From Chondrosia reniformis (lineage: Eukaryota > Porifera > Demospongiae > Chondrillida > Chondrillidae): a stretch of 64,000 bases of DNA. Positions 23,915-36,400 of the stretch are shown in pieces (position 1 is the first letter of the stretch; the number at the start of each line of letters is the position of its first letter). The position numbers and the translations under genes are program-made. The notes below the pieces were generated by a model, which saw only the letters and a program-made list of their open reading frames with translations, did no database searches and was not told the origin of the DNA. Where the stretch lies: assembly GCA_947172415.1 (NCBI GenBank), contig OX359190.1, positions 1,240,001 to 1,304,000 on the forward strand. Reading direction: 5' to 3'.

Positions 23915-24337
23915 TTATAACCCTTCACAATTGCTCCAGGTGAACCTGGAGGACCATCTGACCTTGCTGGTACAGAAGTAGATGTCATCCTTTTGCAATT
24001 GGCACCAGCCACACTTGCACCCTGCAGGGAAGACAACAAATGAATAACATTATGATAACAATGAATACAATTTTAGGGTTCTCATAATGTTATTCATTGG
24101 ATTAGTACTTCCTCATTAAGGACCAATGGAATGTAGACCTCACAAAACAATTATACATATGTATAGGAAAGGACTATAACTACAAGACCTCCACTGGCTG
24201 GAGAGACGCGTACGTACTTGTATATAGCCTAATTCACCTGCAACACCAGCAGATCCAACTATTATAATTGTTTTTTTAAAGTGACAAATGCTATAAACTA
24301 ATATAGCTAAATACCGGAAGAGCATCCGAACCGCCAT
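23915..24337 (-). CDS. divergent small cysteine-rich protein, unit 2 copy
   Basis: Two-exon model on the minus strand: 24238-24337 (ATG in AAAATGGCG context, donor GTGAAT, phase 1) and 23915-24021 (acceptor CCTGCAG, stop TAA), giving about 68 residues. The N-terminus MAVRMLFRYLAILVYSI is hydrophobic and signal- or anchor-like. The second exon starts GCKCGWCQLQKDDIYFC and has six cysteines in all. The same phase-1 junction and the same CKCGWCQL motif occur in unit 3. I do not recognise the family. It points away from K2 across about 140 bp. The start overlaps a YY1-like promoter motif, so the model is tentative. Confidence 0.35.
24039..24098. repeat. perfect 17-bp-stem hairpin, unit 2
   Basis: AATGAATAACATTATGA at 24039-24055 and its exact reverse complement at 24082-24098, in the intron of the putative antisense gene. 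Confidence 0.8.
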
Positions 24338-24476
24338 TTTTGAATGCTACACGCTGAGATCAAAGAGATTACCGCCACTACATATAGGCGTTGCTATAGT
24401 TGCAATCGCAGTTATGATAGTGCAATACAAGTGAAGTTTCAGTTTTTCATCTCTTCTTTTGCTTCTTGAATTGTCA
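24338..24476. promoter_or_regulatory. putative bidirectional promoter of K2 and antisense gene
   Basis: Equivalent of 8584-8734, with GTTGCTATAGTTGCAATC and flanking ETS/YY1-like motifs kept. Confidence 0.35.
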
Positions 24477-27400
24477 ATGTCGGCCATAGATAAAGTGAGT
24501 TTATTCATTCTTTCAGTTTCTCGTAGAAGTGGGCGTTACTATATAGACTCACAGTCGCTAACCTTTCACCGGTCAAAATGAGTTCAGTTTAATTTAGCAA
24601 ACTACATGTTCTGCCAGTATATATGAAACTCGTTACAGCAAATAGTACCATTCAGCGCAGGAAATATCTAGTCAGGTCTTGTAGCGGATAATAGAAACTA
24701 GTTCAGTCTTTGAAATGCGTCCAACTCGTCAGATTGAAATTGTGGTATTACCCGAGAATTCTCTAACAGTCACACCTTTAGCTTTCAGAGACCCTTGCCC
24801 AAAGTCTCTTTGTTTAGAATACTGCGACACAGTTGGGTTATGCAAAACCTCGCTCAAACTAGCTAGCGAATTGCAACCTTGAAATTCGTAGGCTTCTAAG
24901 TAACAGTTTAGAAAGCGAAGTACGCCGCTCGTCCATATAGTGACAGAATGTTTAACTGGTGCGCGTTGAGGAGGTTAAGATTTAATAGACTATTAGTAGC
25001 GATAGCACGTAACTTTTTTATAGTCTAGAAAATGAGGTAAAATTTACATTTTTCAAAAGAATACGAACTAAACTTTTTTAGGTCTAAGTTTGGTAAAAAT
25101 CGGTCTTTCCGCTATTGAGAAACACTCCATGGAAAACATGAAATCAGAGATTTTTATATACGGGATTTCGTAATCTAAAAAATGGCACCACGCACCCCGT
25201 ATACTAAAAGAATATATTTATTTCAAAATATCGACCTAACAGTTATACCGACGGTTTCTACGGTAAACGATTGATGAAGAAACCATTTCAATAAGTGTCT
25301 AGTGAATGATTTCATGATCGTCACAAATGGGATACATCACTATTACGGTAGGTTTTATTTTATTCTCTGCAGCAGGAGTAATTTTTGCATCTTTTGCCCA
25401 AAATGAAATCTCCTATTACTGTATATATTCACTACTGATTGTACCTATCATCTTAACAAACTGTGGATCCTTGATAATTACTTGCCATGCCTTACTCAAT
25501 ACTGTCTATACACAGTTGAGCTGTAAAGTACCCTGCAACTGGAAGTGGTACTTAATTACCAAGGGTACTTATTATCCATTAAGGCAAACTTTTAATTAAT
25601 AATGAATTTAAATTTTGTATTATGTAATTGGATAAAGCAGTGCACAAAGGAATTACTATAGCACGATTATATGTTTTATTGAAAACCTCAGCTATAAAGG
25701 ACTACTGCATGCAGTTTGTTTGTCTGCCCTTCTACTTGTAGTAGAAACAATTTTTAACTCATCTTTAATTATGATTGAAGTTGCCATGTTTCATGTTATA
25801 AATGTTCAAAACACTTACCTTAGTCAGCAAATTTGTATGTAATATATAGCTGAGAAAACGTGTTATCTGTGTATGCAATGGTTAATTTTAGAATTGTAGA
25901 CTCTGAGTTATTTTTGTTCAAGTTGAAATAAGTTTAATCACTGAAGCCACTTATATAATACTTATTATCCCATGGACAGTACTAATAATTATAATATATG
26001 TGTGAGTCAATCCAACTGTATTTTTCTATAATAATACATTGTGCCAAACTTTAACACAATTACATGTAGTACTAAAGTTTCAAGCATGACAGTTGAATAT
26101 TAGAGTAACATGCATGCATATTTATATAGTTATTATAGATTAACAACTACAAGGTCACCATTATCATAGTCTTCCTTAAGATTAAGAGATAATATATCAT
26201 CCTCTTCATCATACTTTACATTGTACCAATGTTTTGTCCCTGGTACAACACTAACAATGTTTCCTTCATACCAAGTAAACTTTCCTGGTTCATCTTCCCA
26301 TCTGTGACGGATTTTACTGCCAGGAAATAGGTGAAATCCTTTTGACTGTATATGTGTTGCTGATGTAGACTGTTGGTCAACTATCTGAAAATTGACGATT
26401 TGGCTAAGTTGCTCAGTGACCTCTTCAACTGATAACTTTTTATGACCTCTTGACATAAAAAATAAATGTTTGGTGTTTGGTGTTTCTTGATCTAACACTT
26501 TCTTTCTAAAGTCTAATTGGGCTTTCAATGCCTTCAACTTCTCTCCTATTGTTACAAACGATTTAAGATGCTGCAAAATGTCTTCTCTTGTCTGCCAGAG
26601 TCCATATTTAATGATATTTTCTGTAAGATCTTCCTTTTCTTTCATTTTCTTCTGTCTAGCATTTTCTAGTGCTTCTTGCTTTTTCTTCAGGACCTGAGCT
26701 CTTTCCTGTATAATGGTCTGTCTCCTCTCCTTCAAGCATTTTCTAAACTCTGGTACCATTGCATGTGCCTTTTCCAGTATTGCTTTTTGCTCTTTTTCAG
26801 TCTTTTGCTTTAACCATTCTGATGTCTTATTGTTTGAGAATAATACCAAGCTTTCTAGTGCTAATGTACTAGCATTAGGCTTTTCCAATAAATATCTGTC
26901 CAACTTCGCAAAGTCTCTTTCACTGACAGTGTTACTTTTAGGAACTGACTTTGTTTCTTCAAGGAGAGAATCAGAAGGTTCACTAAGTGGGCCTTCACTA
27001 AGGAAATCATGCAAAAGTCTGCCTAAGAGAATGACAAATGACCTGAATATTAGCTGTAGCAATTCCTGGGTCAGAGCATCATTTTCACTTGGTCTGATTA
27101 ATGCATCCCATATGTGGTCAATCACTGGTGGTGAATCAATGTACAATGTAGCTTCACCAGATAGACATTCAGAAGCATCATTAGCCCAAATCTCCAGTTT
27201 TTCAACCAGTCTTCTATAATATGCTGTCATGTCTGTTATTGATATGTTACTGTTCTCTGTAATACGCCAAAGGGGACCAGTTACCAATTTTGACACAAGG
27301 CCTAGAGCACGAGCACCTGCCTGATATTCATTCACTTTTGCATCAGCCAATACAGCTTGCAACAACAGGTTGGGGGATTGCCAAACTTCAGTTAGAAATT

Positions 27401-30400
27401 GTAATATTAAATCAGAGATGTAGTAAACAGCTCCTCCATCATAAAATAAAATATTAAAACGATTCCCTCTGAAGGAGGCCAATGGATTACGAAGAATGCC
27501 TTTTGAACTTAAGAAGGAATTAAAGTACTGATGGACACTAACTTGCTGACTGCCATGTTTTTGAAATGCCTTGCAAGCTGTTCGTATAAATCTAACTGTT
27601 CCAGATTCCCCCTTTTGCACATTTAGACGAGGCAAAGAGGCTGCACCTCTTGGATCTTCAAAATTAGCTCTTTCCCACTGTAATAATGTTGATGCAGCTA
27701 CATCAGCCATTCCTATCAGAAGGTGCATGCCACAAAAAAAATTGTTCATTACAGTGATTTGATTTCTCTCAAATGGAGACAGGGAATCCCATCCCTCAAT
27801 AATTTCAGGTAATACCGAGGCCCTGTACTTCTCCAAAAGGCCATTGAAATTCTTTTCAACTATGTGCCTGTCTGACATGGTGTTTTTGATCTTCGTTACG
27901 ATTTTCTTTCCTTCACTTTCAGATATCATATCAAGCTGATTTACCAATGATTCAAAAGCTTCTAATGTTGCTGAAGCTGTGCCACTTGCCATATCAGATA
28001 GGCCCAAGGACAAAGACTTTGCTGATGTGGACAACTGGAATGAACCATAATGATGACTAAATTTTGTGGTTCCATCACTGTGCAATGTTATGTTTTCTTC
28101 ATTTTTCAATTCATCTATCAGTTGCAGGTATGCAATACCTTTCATTTCTACAAGCATATTTCTCAGTGCAGTATACTGAGGAAGGTCTGCTGCCTCTATT
28201 CCAACTAGGTGATGTAGAACACTCCGTATTATTGGTTCTACATTTCGTATTCCTACATTGAGACTTAGAAGTTGTATACAACACTGGCGAATGTTAGGAC
28301 AGTACTTTTGTTGATGCTCTTTTGTTGGCAATTTATTATGAGACAATTGAATAGTTGCAGATCCTTTTAGTTTGTCAATTAAATCATCCCTTTCAGCTTG
28401 AAGATCATTAATTTCCTGCTTTAGGTGACTAATTTCTGCTTTCATACCATTCACTTCCATTTCAAATTCTTCAATATCTCTCTCCATTCTTAGTATATGG
28501 TCTTCTTGTTTTTGCTGCTTTGTTTTACTGTAACCAACACGAGCACGAAATCTTTCACTCTTTTTATCTAATGAATATGTGGTCTTCTTGTTTTTAGATA
28601 ACTGTTTCTTTAGTTCTCTTATTGTATTTTTGTTGGAGATGATTATCTGATCTCTTCTCTTTATACGCTTGTTTATATTCCGTAAATTAAACATCTTCAG
28701 TTTCTGATGTAGCTGCTCTTTTGCAATGATTTCTTTCCTTAGCAGGTTTTGGAGGTCTTTAATTTCCTTGCATAGGTCAGCATTAGTCCTTAAAAGTTCT
28801 AAATCCTGTTGGTTTTCCTTAGGTGTGCTCAATACTTGGTTATCACTGCTACGAGACTGAGACACTCTTTGTGTTGTATTGTATGTGGATTTATCCACTT
28901 TCTCTTTGTTGCTCAAAAATGTCTCTCCCAGTAGCTCTTCTAACTCTTGAGCCTTTTTATTTTTTTTCATCTTTTTCTGTTTTGCAATAATTCTTGAAAT
29001 GGAGGAGCTCAAAGTAGATACAGGTGGAATAGTAACATTTAGATGACCAATTAGAAGTTCTATCCATTTACGGTAATTATCCCATGGAATGTTATAGGAT
29101 GTCCTAACTTGATTTAGTTCCAAAGCCACTTTTTTGGTTAAAGCACTTGCATCATCCAATGGTGGTATACTAGCTTGCATGCTTTCTTCACTCAAGTGAA
29201 GTAGAACAGATATTTGAATTCCAATACTCTCTAGTTCTGGAAAGCTAATAGATTTCGCCATGATAAACCTATAAGTAAAGTTAAATAAAAACATTCAAAA
29301 ATGAAGTTAAAAGTAGGGATGGCACTATAACAGTGATTGGCACATCTAGAAAAAGTAACGAAACAAGAAAGTGATCATATGGTAAGGCTAACATTGCAGA
29401 AGTGGCATACTGAAACTTAACTATACACATCACTTCTATGTTTGGGCGCATCATGGATATACTAGAAGTAGGGATCGATGCGCCCAAACATAGAAGTGAT
29501 GTGTATAGTTAAGTTTCAGTATGCCACTTCTGCAATGTTAGCCTTACCATATGATCACTTTCTTGTTTCGTTACTTTTTCTAGATGTGCCAATCACTGTT
29601 ATAGTGCCATCCCTACTTTTAACTTCATTTTTGAATGTTTTTATTTAACTTGTATTGCTCCTTTTTTCTTGTTAATATTTGTTTTAAAAGTTTTCTTGGC
29701 GAAAACTCGAAATAAAGTAGCAGAATAGACGATATAATAGAGAGCTCTAAATTAAAAAATGGCGTCCGAAAAGATCCCAAATTTGATAAGATGTTTTCTA
29801 CCGTTCTTTAACATTCAGTTTAGGATATTAAAGGGTCCATAATCGTTAAGAATACGACTGTATATAGGCCCTGCAAAGCGACTAAGAAATGCGATCGCGG
29901 GTAACGGCAGTACCACAAATATTACTCATTCGGGTTACTTATTTTATATACAGAGAATTTGAAACTTAATTAAAAAATGGCGTTCAAAGAGGCCCTAAAT
30001 TTGGCACTTTCAAAAGTAACACGCTTCGGTTGGAGCGCGTTGAAATCTAGGGTAGCCTATTCCCTAGTTCGGAAACATTCATGACGATTTAGTATTTGTA
30101 TGTACCTGCGTAAGTTCGCATGTTAGCGCTAGTTCATTTGAAAAAAGAAGAAGAAGAAGAAGAAGAAGAAGAAGAAGAAGAAGAAGAAGAAAAAATGAGG
30201 AATTGCAGAATTTGGCCTATTTCGGTTTAACCACTTTGCGAAGGTTGTAGAGCATCGTAACATGTTTTGGCGTTTAGAAAAGCATGCAAAAACGACTGCA
30301 AACACACAAATGCAACCGAAAATCTGAACGTTGTTGATTTATGAGGTGTTAATTGATAATACATTGAATAGGGCGGCCATGTTTTTTTTCGGCCATCCCT

Positions 30401-33400
30401 ACTTATAGAGTACTACCGTACTCTATGATATATAGCATATTAAGCTCAGGTGTGACAATTTAATTGACTTCATTATCATCTTAACAATAATTAAACTATG
30501 AAATATCCATACTTATAATGGTCTGTACATATATATATATATAAGACTTATATAATACATATATACAACTATACTATATATACATCATTATAAATGATGA
30601 TCAATTAAGCAGCACGGGTACATGCTTGAACAATTACATTGGGCATACCACCATGGAAGTAAACATCCTGTACCATATATATACACTATAATATATCAAT
30701 AAACATCAGTATGTGTAGATTGATGCATGTACATGTGTATTCCCTAGCTATATACCACCACTCATTAACGTATACATGATGCGTAGCCTCGATTAGTATT
30801 CTAGTCAACGCAAAATATACGTATATAGAAAACCCGTCATGCATATAACTGTAAAGACAATTCCGCTTCCACTCTCCCAATTTAAAAGCGCCAAATTAGG
30901 AAAAATACTATCTTGGAGATACGCTTAGTGTTTCTGTAGATGAAGAGAAGAATTTTAAGTTGCTAATCACCTTGTAAATGATCGCCAAAAATTCACTGTA
31001 GTCTGATTTACGCTTACTGAAGATAAATTGCGACAAACTACCATCATAATCAAGATTATCATCAAGACTTACCTTAGAAATGTACTGTTTTAAATTTAGT
31101 ATTTTGCTTTGCTGCGGAAAACTTAAAAACAAAAATACAATTTCGGTGCAGTTATTGCCTATTAGTGTTTCCGTATGTAAAATTGCGCAATTCTCCGGAA
31201 GTGTGCTATCACTACTATTAGACAGTGAACGCTGAAATGACTCTTTACATTCTGTTAAGTTGGACTTTGTACAAACAGACTGCATGATTTACAGACTGTA
31301 ACTCAAAGGTTTCTTGTAATAAACTGCTACTGAAAACTTACATATCCGTGTGTGCTAATTTATAGAGTTTCCAGGCAGACACGCTTCAATCAGTAAATGT
31401 TTCTTATCTCAATTAGATCTTTCGCAGTGACCTCCTCAGAGCTGGAGGAGGTCATTTTCTCCAATCCACTGCTATCCCCAAAATGTTAACTGCAACATCC
31501 TATGCTAAAGCACTTGCACATCTTCCAAGTGTATTCGTCTATGGTGGCATTGAGGAACAGGTTCAGGTTTACAATATTAAGAATACTAAATGGTCAACAC
31601 TGCCTCGACTTCCTCATCATGACAGTGGAGCAGCCATCATAGGAAACCAGTTTACTTTAATAGGAGGTGAAGACACTCGTCGCATTCCTACAAACGATCT
31701 AGTGACGTGGACAGGCAAAGAATGGAAAGTACTATATCCTCCAATGCACACCGCCCGAACCGATCCAGGTGTTCTTGCATTTGAAGACTTAGTAATTGTC
31801 TCTGGAGGAGAAGCAGATGGCAAAGCAGTAGACACAATTGAATTCTTGGATGTTAACAAAAGAATATGGATACAGTCGAATCTGAAACTTCCTCGACCAT
31901 TAGCCACACACCACATGTCATTGTGTGGTGAATACATTTACATCTACTACTACAATGGATATTTTTGTAGAATGAATAAGAAGAATTTTATGGCTTCACT
32001 TACAACAAATGATGAACATCACTGGGAACGGCTCGAGGATGCACCAAAGTACAGTTCACTATTACAATACAGCACACTACCAGTCCTAGTAGGTCCAAAA
32101 GGAATCTTCATTTTCGAGAAGAAGAAGTGGACACGAATTAGTGAAGAAACGTCTTATGCCTACAATTGTACGGCTTCCCTCAACGGAACTACATTTCTCA
32201 CATTTGGAGGAAGAGAATTATTAGGAAACTTCTCATTAGGAGAACATCAGACAAGAGCTGTACAGTACGATATTGCAGTTAAGGTTAGTAAACTTATTTA
32301 AGTATTACAAGTCTTGTTAACATTCGTTGCGCGCTTCGCGTGCACTTTCTCCTTCAAATAGAAACATTAGAAGGTTTTATTTCCTTCGTTAGAGTCATCT
32401 AACTTGTGCGCTCAGTGTACACGAAGCGCGTGTCAATGTTAACAAGACTTGTGTTGCTTTAATGTTCTCATACGAGTGTGTTCTACGAACGCTCTCACGA
32501 GTTTAAGTGTTAACTTGTTTCCACTAACAAAGACTGTTAAGTCTTCTTGTTCTTTGCATTTGAAGTGAGAAAGTAGAGGAAAGCGTTTCAAGTATTATCC
32601 GCTGTAGTTAAACTATTATCGCGTGCCACGTAGGTATGTTAGTTTCTCGTCCTGTGAACGTTCGTGTGATTAGTTATAAGATGTTAGTAGTACAGAAATG
32701 TTAGTTGTAGACACGTTTAATAAACTGCTTCCTAACACAACGAGAGTTAACTGCTAGGCACGGAAGCTTCCCAAGGCGAAGTCCGCCATTTTGTTTTAGT
32801 ATTTAATTAGTCTTAGCCTAATTTTTTGGGGCGCCGTTGTTTTTGTCTGTTATTAAAAAGGAAGAGAGTTGCCACGCTTTTAAATTATACAGTCTGTCTT
32901 GTTCAAAGTAAGTGAAAGGTAAACAGAAGTCAAATGAATGTGTCAGTGAATGTTTAGAAGAGATGTCGGATATTGACTGTATTATACTTGGCTGAATTGA
33001 CTGTTCTCTAAAGATGCTTCTTGCTAGTTTTCCTAAAGCTAAGCATCACCGACAGTACTGATCTATTGACTGAATTTAATCAAAACCCAATCCATCTTTT
33101 CCTGCTCTGTTTGGTGGAGCAAAGTCATCTGATCTGTTCATATACATGCATATGAACCTGTAAATGTTTTAATAAATAGTACAGCTACAGCCAAGTTGTG
33201 TTACATAACAAAGCTGTCTTGAAAGAGCCTTCAGAAGTTGTATCTAAATAGAATGTAATTCATACTTTGAATGGCTATCCCCTCCTTAGCTGATAAGGAA
33301 AACCACAAGCTTTACCTTGTAAGAGTACTTATTGGCCATCTGTAAGCAGCAAGGGGGATACTTTGGTTCAATTATTAGAATTCCTCCCGTTGTATCTCAT

Positions 33401-36400
33401 TGCATTCCTCAGGAGACATGAGCTGATAAGGGTAACTCTAAGTACATATAATAATGACTTTGAAGATGGAGGAAAGCTTTGAAGTTTATAATTTTGCAGA
33501 CATGTTTGTCTGCTCAGATGACAATTAAACACTCTATAGGTAGTGAGACATTAGCCCAAGTACCTGATTGTAAACTTCAAAAATACAGACCTATCCATGC
33601 AGAGTATTAAACTCCTGTCCATGTTTAGAATGTCTGCTAATTGGTTACCTACTTAGTTGTTGTTTTATAACACAACTTTCCCATTTTACGTAATAGAAAA
33701 ATGTATTCTTTCTGACTGAATAGACAGATATGCATAAGTAATACTGCATGGAGCAGGTATATACGTATATTTAGTAACTGCCACAGGACATACGTATACC
33801 CAAATGACTACGTAGCTATTCCTAATAGCATAAACCTCTAATTACATATATGTATATGTATATGATATATAATCCATAGACACCGTCACATCAGTAGTTT
33901 GCTTATAATATTATGTATTTGTAAATTAAATTCAATGCTGCTACATGGAGCAGGTATGACAGACCTAGCTGGAAGCTGCCATATCAATAATTTAAAATTT
34001 GACCTAATATAAAGTGCTTCTGCCATTCCAATAACAGTAAAGCCTGATATTTTAGATAGTAGCATCTCTCTGAGTGGCATTCTGCTACGTAATTATAAGA
34101 CTCTCTATAGTTGCATAATACTAGCATAGTAACTTCTCAGACATACGTATTAAAAGAGACTTCAAAAACTGTTTTTAGGTATGTAGGTTCCATATCTTGC
34201 ATGTCATTTCTGTGACAATGGCCTACCTCCGTATGATGGTAAAACTGGCATCAGTTTGAATATGGCGCATAACAGATAAGGTTGAACTGATAAAGAAAAC
34301 ACAAAACCATTTAGGACACTCCATAGAGGACGTTAAAGTAGTTTCTAGTTGATCACATGTGAACTGTAGCAGGCATTTGAGGAATAATAAACTGATAACC
34401 CTCAAATTAGGATAATGAAAAATTGAAACTGTTTATAATTTAATACACACTTAAACATATTTGAAGTGTTTGAAGTATTCACTATTCTCACCAATTAAGT
34501 TTATCACTTTTACGTTTGGATGCATTATTGCAGCTAACATGAAATATAGAAATGCAATGTTTTTGTTAGCCTTATCACATAATCACTGTCTCTTTATCTA
34601 GTCACTAGCTGTTTTATATGTACGTATATAAGAGTCCAAACAGTATAATCCACTGGTTTGAGCATACTTTTACTTTATATATTGCCATCCTAAATTATTG
34701 TGGTTTTGTATGTACATTGTACAGGGTCCTAAGTGGTATCAAGAAGCCATAGAAGGACATGGTTCAGTTGAAGTGAACATTAGCCGTGCAATCTTCACAG
34801 GAGGCTCGCGTGTTGGTAAAACCTCACTGAAGCACTACCTGCTCCACAACACAGTAAGAGAAGACAAAACTAGCACTGGAGTGCTGGAAGCTCCTGAAGT
34901 GGCCACCATTGCTGGGGACGGAGTAGGCACAACAGATCAGAGGCTAGAGGTAGGCCAGGGGAAGGTAGAGGAGTGTAGCTTCACAAAAGGTGTTGCTGCT
35001 GGGTCTCTTTGGAAAGTGATGGATGATGAAGAGATGGGACAGCTCATTTCATTGGCAGATATGAAAGTAAAGGAAAACTTTCCAATTATAGCTACTTCAG
35101 AACAAGAAGCAACAGCCACTGAAGTTGAAAGTCCATCCGAACCAAGTGAAGATCAAACCGTGACCCAACAACCGGAAGGCCTTCTCACGAGGATCATGAA
35201 AGGAGTGAAGAAACTGTTTCAAAGAAGACCAGCAAATGAAACAACTGAGCAGTCAGTTGCCAATTCACTTCAGCCTCCTAGTACCCAAGACCCTCCCAGT
35301 GACAATTCACTACAACAACATGAGGATCCTTTAGAATTGCTGGAGCAAGCCAGGGACAGCTTCTTGCAGAAGCACAAACTATCCACTGAGGCAGAATTTG
35401 ATGAGAAGCAGTGTACGTTCATTTACCTCCTGGACACTGGAGGCCAGCCCTCCTTTCAGAATGTCATTCCACTCCTACTGGACTTTCCCTGTACCTTTGT
35501 ACATGTTTTTAAAGCTTCAGAGAGGTTGACAGATCCGTACATCAATGCTTACTGTCAAGATGGAATCACTGAAGAGATAAGAGCCAACAGCCGTTCAACC
35601 TGGGAATTGATGAAGGAGTCCATTACAGCTGCCTACACAATGTCAATGAAGAGCAAGCGTCAGTTGGAAGAATTTGACATGCCTAATGAGCCCCAACTTC
35701 GCATTTTCTTTGTTGGCACTCACCTTTCCCATCTTCCTGAAGATCTTGAAGCTAAGAGAGCTCTACTGGACCATAACAAGAAGGTTCTAGAGGAAATGGA
35801 CAACAAGCCTTATGATGGCAACAGGGTTTTCCCCCCAAAAGAGGTTACCTACAAAGGTGCCAGTAGCTACTTTCTTGTCGACAGTCAGCTACAGGGAGAC
35901 AGCAACCTGAAGGATCACACTCACAAAGCTATTAATACCCTCCGCTCTCTACTTTCAGATGCCAATTTCCAGTTGACATTGAAGGTCCCCAAAATTTGGT
36001 TCTGCCTGCAACTAATCACATCTTGCGTGAAAAAGAAGATGTGGAAGTTCACAGAACTGAAAGAGTTCTGTATCCGATGCCAATTTATCCAAGGTGTAGA
36101 TGCTGATGGACAGCTCCTTGCACTGTTGAAGCTGTTTCATTGCCTTGGGTTCTATGTGTACTTTGACCTGAGTGAGTACAAAGAGCAGTGGATCAGTACA
36201 GATGCAACCTTTCTGTACAAGGAAATCTCCAAAGTGCTATCAGTCCAATATGGTCCGGAGAATGAATCCTTGACTCCAGAGTTACGCATCTTCAAAGAAA
36301 AAGGAGTAATTCCTGAAGCTGTTTCTGAAGCTTTGTTCCAACAGCTAGGTATTGATGCTGACATCCCAACAAGATGGCTCCTGGAGGTCCTGGTACATGT

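Larger units (their letters stand above)
24997..31213. mobile_element. DNA transposon, about 6.2 kb, in K2 intron 1
   Basis: Units 1 and 3 read continuously through ACTATTAGACAGTRAAC, whereas here ACTATTAG occurs on both sides (24989-24996 and 31214-31221) as a 7- or 8-bp target duplication. The ends are inverted: TAGCGATAGCAC on the left, GTGCTATCACTA on the right, one mismatch over 12 bp. The interior holds a 1042-codon minus-strand ORF, a perfect long palindrome, a GAA microsatellite and AT-rich DNA. An 8-bp duplication fits hAT-like and KDZ-type transposons. Classification is inference. Confidence 0.75.

Noticed and set aside
23803..24039. Collagen-like GPPGSPG in a minus-strand ORF
   Set aside because: Found in one unit only and out of frame with the CKCGWC frame supported in two units; too short for a collagen.
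30908..31285. 125-codon minus-strand ORF starting MQSVCTKSN
   Set aside because: It crosses the transposon's right end, so only its first part matches units 1 and 3; a composite of intron and element.
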